A stretch of DNA of 5,343 nt from an uncultured Aliiroseovarius sp. (GTDB lineage: Bacteria > Pseudomonadota > Alphaproteobacteria > Rhodobacterales > Rhodobacteraceae), in assembly GCA_938023895.1 (NCBI GenBank), contig CALJDH010000290.1, forward strand, positions 1-5,343. Reading direction: 5' to 3'. Both the position numbers and the translations under genes were made by a program. Each line of letters opens with the position of its first letter. Positions within the stretch are counted from its first letter, which is position 1. The notes below the pieces were generated by a model. The model was not told the origin of the DNA. It did not search any database and saw only the letters and a program-made list of their open reading frames with translations. Shown here one piece after another: positions 4,325-5,343 of the stretch.

Positions 4325-5343
4325 CTATAGCACAGACGCGTCCGCGACTTCGGCGGGGGTCAGATCGGAGATATGGATGGGCTCCAGTTCCGGGCTGAGA
4401 TGCGCGATCGAGTTCGCGTAGTAGGCCAGGATCAGCCTGTCAGGACGATGCAGATGGAACTTTGCGCCCTCGCCCTCGCCCTCTTCTGTAATAATCTTCC
4501 GCAGCAAAAGCTCACGCAGTCCTACTTCGGCCGCGTAAGCCATGTCGCCGCGCGGTATATGCACATGAACGCCATCCGCTTCCATCGCCGAGACTAGCGC
4601 ATCGAAGCGCGCCACGATCTCGGCGCGAGTCTGTCCGTCGCCCTCAAGTAAAATGGCCGAGACCACAGGCACTGGCAGCACCGGCACCACGTCGCGAATC
4701 CGCGCCATCAGTGTGTCGCCCAGAGGCTCCAACATCTCTTCAGGTGGGTTCCCGTCCAGAAATTCTACCAGCGATACCGGATCCCCAAAAGACACCGAGG
4801 CATATCCAAAGCGATAGAAGCGCCCCGTAACTCGTTGCCAAACATGCCGTCCGACATGGCGCGCCACATATTTGAACCGAAGCCCAAAACGGCGGGTTCC
4901 TTTGATATCGGCAGACACCAGCACACGGTCTTCCAGCACCCGGTCATAGTTCATCGCAACCGGAATAAAGACCACGTTGCGGCTTTCGCCCGGCACGAAG
5001 TCCTGCACAATATAACTGAGCAGCCCCAGCTTAGGCGCACCGACTTCTCCGTTAAGGCTCAGCCCCCCTTCCGGGAACATGGCTTGCGTCACACCGCCAT
5101 CCGTTGCCATGCGCACATAGCGCGACAGCACTTTACGATAGAGATTGTTGCGACTTTTACGCCGGATGAAATACGCCCCCATCGACCGGATTAGCGTGCG
5201 CAACGGCCAGACCCGCGCCCACTCCCCGACCGCATAAGACAGGTGCGAGCGTTCGGCGGCCAGCCATGTGACCAGCACATAGTCCATGTTCGAGCGGTGG
5301 TTCATCACGAAGATGACTGTGGCGTCGGGGTCGATCTCGCCCA
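4325..5343 (-). CDS. plsB: PlsB-type glycerol-3-phosphate acyltransferase, 5' end beyond the window
   Basis: The frame enters at the right edge without a start and ends at TAG 4325-4327, leaving 338 complete codons. GTG 5308 and ATG 5305 are not the start, because the catalytic motif begins right there and coding sequence (GEIDPDATVIF) continues upstream. All four acyltransferase blocks are present. Counted from the GTG at 5308 they are: NHRSNMDY with the H-x4-D dyad (H4, D9), GAYFIRRK (44-51), FPEGG (78-82) and FIPVAMNYDRVLE (114-126). The later VSFGDPVSLVEFL segment matches the corresponding part of E. coli PlsB as I recall it. These features favour the PlsB/GPAT branch over PlsC. The expected reaction is acyl transfer to the sn-1 position of glycerol 3-phosphate at the inner membrane, the first step of phospholipid synthesis. 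The C-terminal region is hydrophilic with no membrane segment. Upstream neighbours are not visible. Confidence 0.88.
   Translation of the reverse strand, partial: GEIDPDATVIFVMNHRSNMDYVLVTWLAAERSHLSYAVGEWARVWPLRTLIRSMGAYFIRRKSRNNLYRKVLSRYVRMATDGGVTQAMFPEGGLSLNGEVGAPKLGLLSYIVQDFVPGESRNVVFIPVAMNYDRVLEDRVLVSADIKGTRRFGLRFKYVARHVGRHVWQRVTGRFYRFGYASVSFGDPVSLVEFLDGNPPEEMLEPLGDTLMARIRDVVPVLPVPVVSAILLEGDGQTRAEIVARFDALVSAMEADGVHVHIPRGDMAYAAEVGLRELLLRKIITEEGEGEGAKFHLHRPDRLILAYYANSIAHLSPELEPIHISDLTPAEVADASVL

Noticed and set aside
1..5343. Mobile element, CRISPR array, tRNA or rRNA, prophage or defence system
   Set aside because: No transposase, terminal repeats, regularly spaced repeats or RNA gene signatures are seen. 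The RecD-like helicase alone, without nuclease or defence partners, does not support a defence system.

Overview
The window looks like a chromosomal segment from an alphaproteobacterium of the Rhodobacteraceae, most likely the marine Roseobacter group. This rests on GC-rich coding sequence, a crotonyl-CoA carboxylase/reductase of the ethylmalonyl-CoA pathway, and a luxR-luxI pair beside it. I recall that gene neighbourhood as common in roseobacters. The genus cannot be fixed from the sequence.

All six genes supported here lie on the minus strand, so transcription runs from high to low coordinates. In that order they are: a PlsB-type glycerol-3-phosphate acyltransferase cut by the right edge (4325-5343); crotonyl-CoA carboxylase/reductase ccr (2860-4149); a small uncharacterised helical protein (2408-2623); a LuxR-family autoinducer receptor/regulator (1750-2463); a LuxI-family acyl-homoserine-lactone synthase (1010-1660); and a RecD/Dda-like superfamily 1 helicase cut by the left edge (1-932). 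Long open frames on the plus strand are antisense shadows.

The gaps carry most of the regulatory signal. The 175-base gap before ccr holds a long hairpin after the acyltransferase stop, two perfect dyads and a leader hairpin. The gap after ccr holds a terminator-like stem, two further dyads and the probable promoter of the small gene plus luxR. The small gene overlaps the first 56 bases of luxR and contains its ribosome binding site, which suggests co-transcription and translational coupling. A hairpin with a UUCG loop separates luxI from the helicase gene.

The luxR and luxI products should form a quorum-sensing circuit: the synthase makes an acyl-homoserine lactone and the receptor binds it and DNA. 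The decamer TGGCAAATAC occurs in front of luxI and in front of the small gene/luxR unit. At luxI it sits just upstream of a plausible -35 box, where a LuxR-type activator would be expected. It is the best candidate for the operator of this circuit. I see no mobile element, CRISPR array, tRNA or rRNA, and no wholly new system. The least explained items are the small gene, the shared decamer and the dyads flanking ccr.
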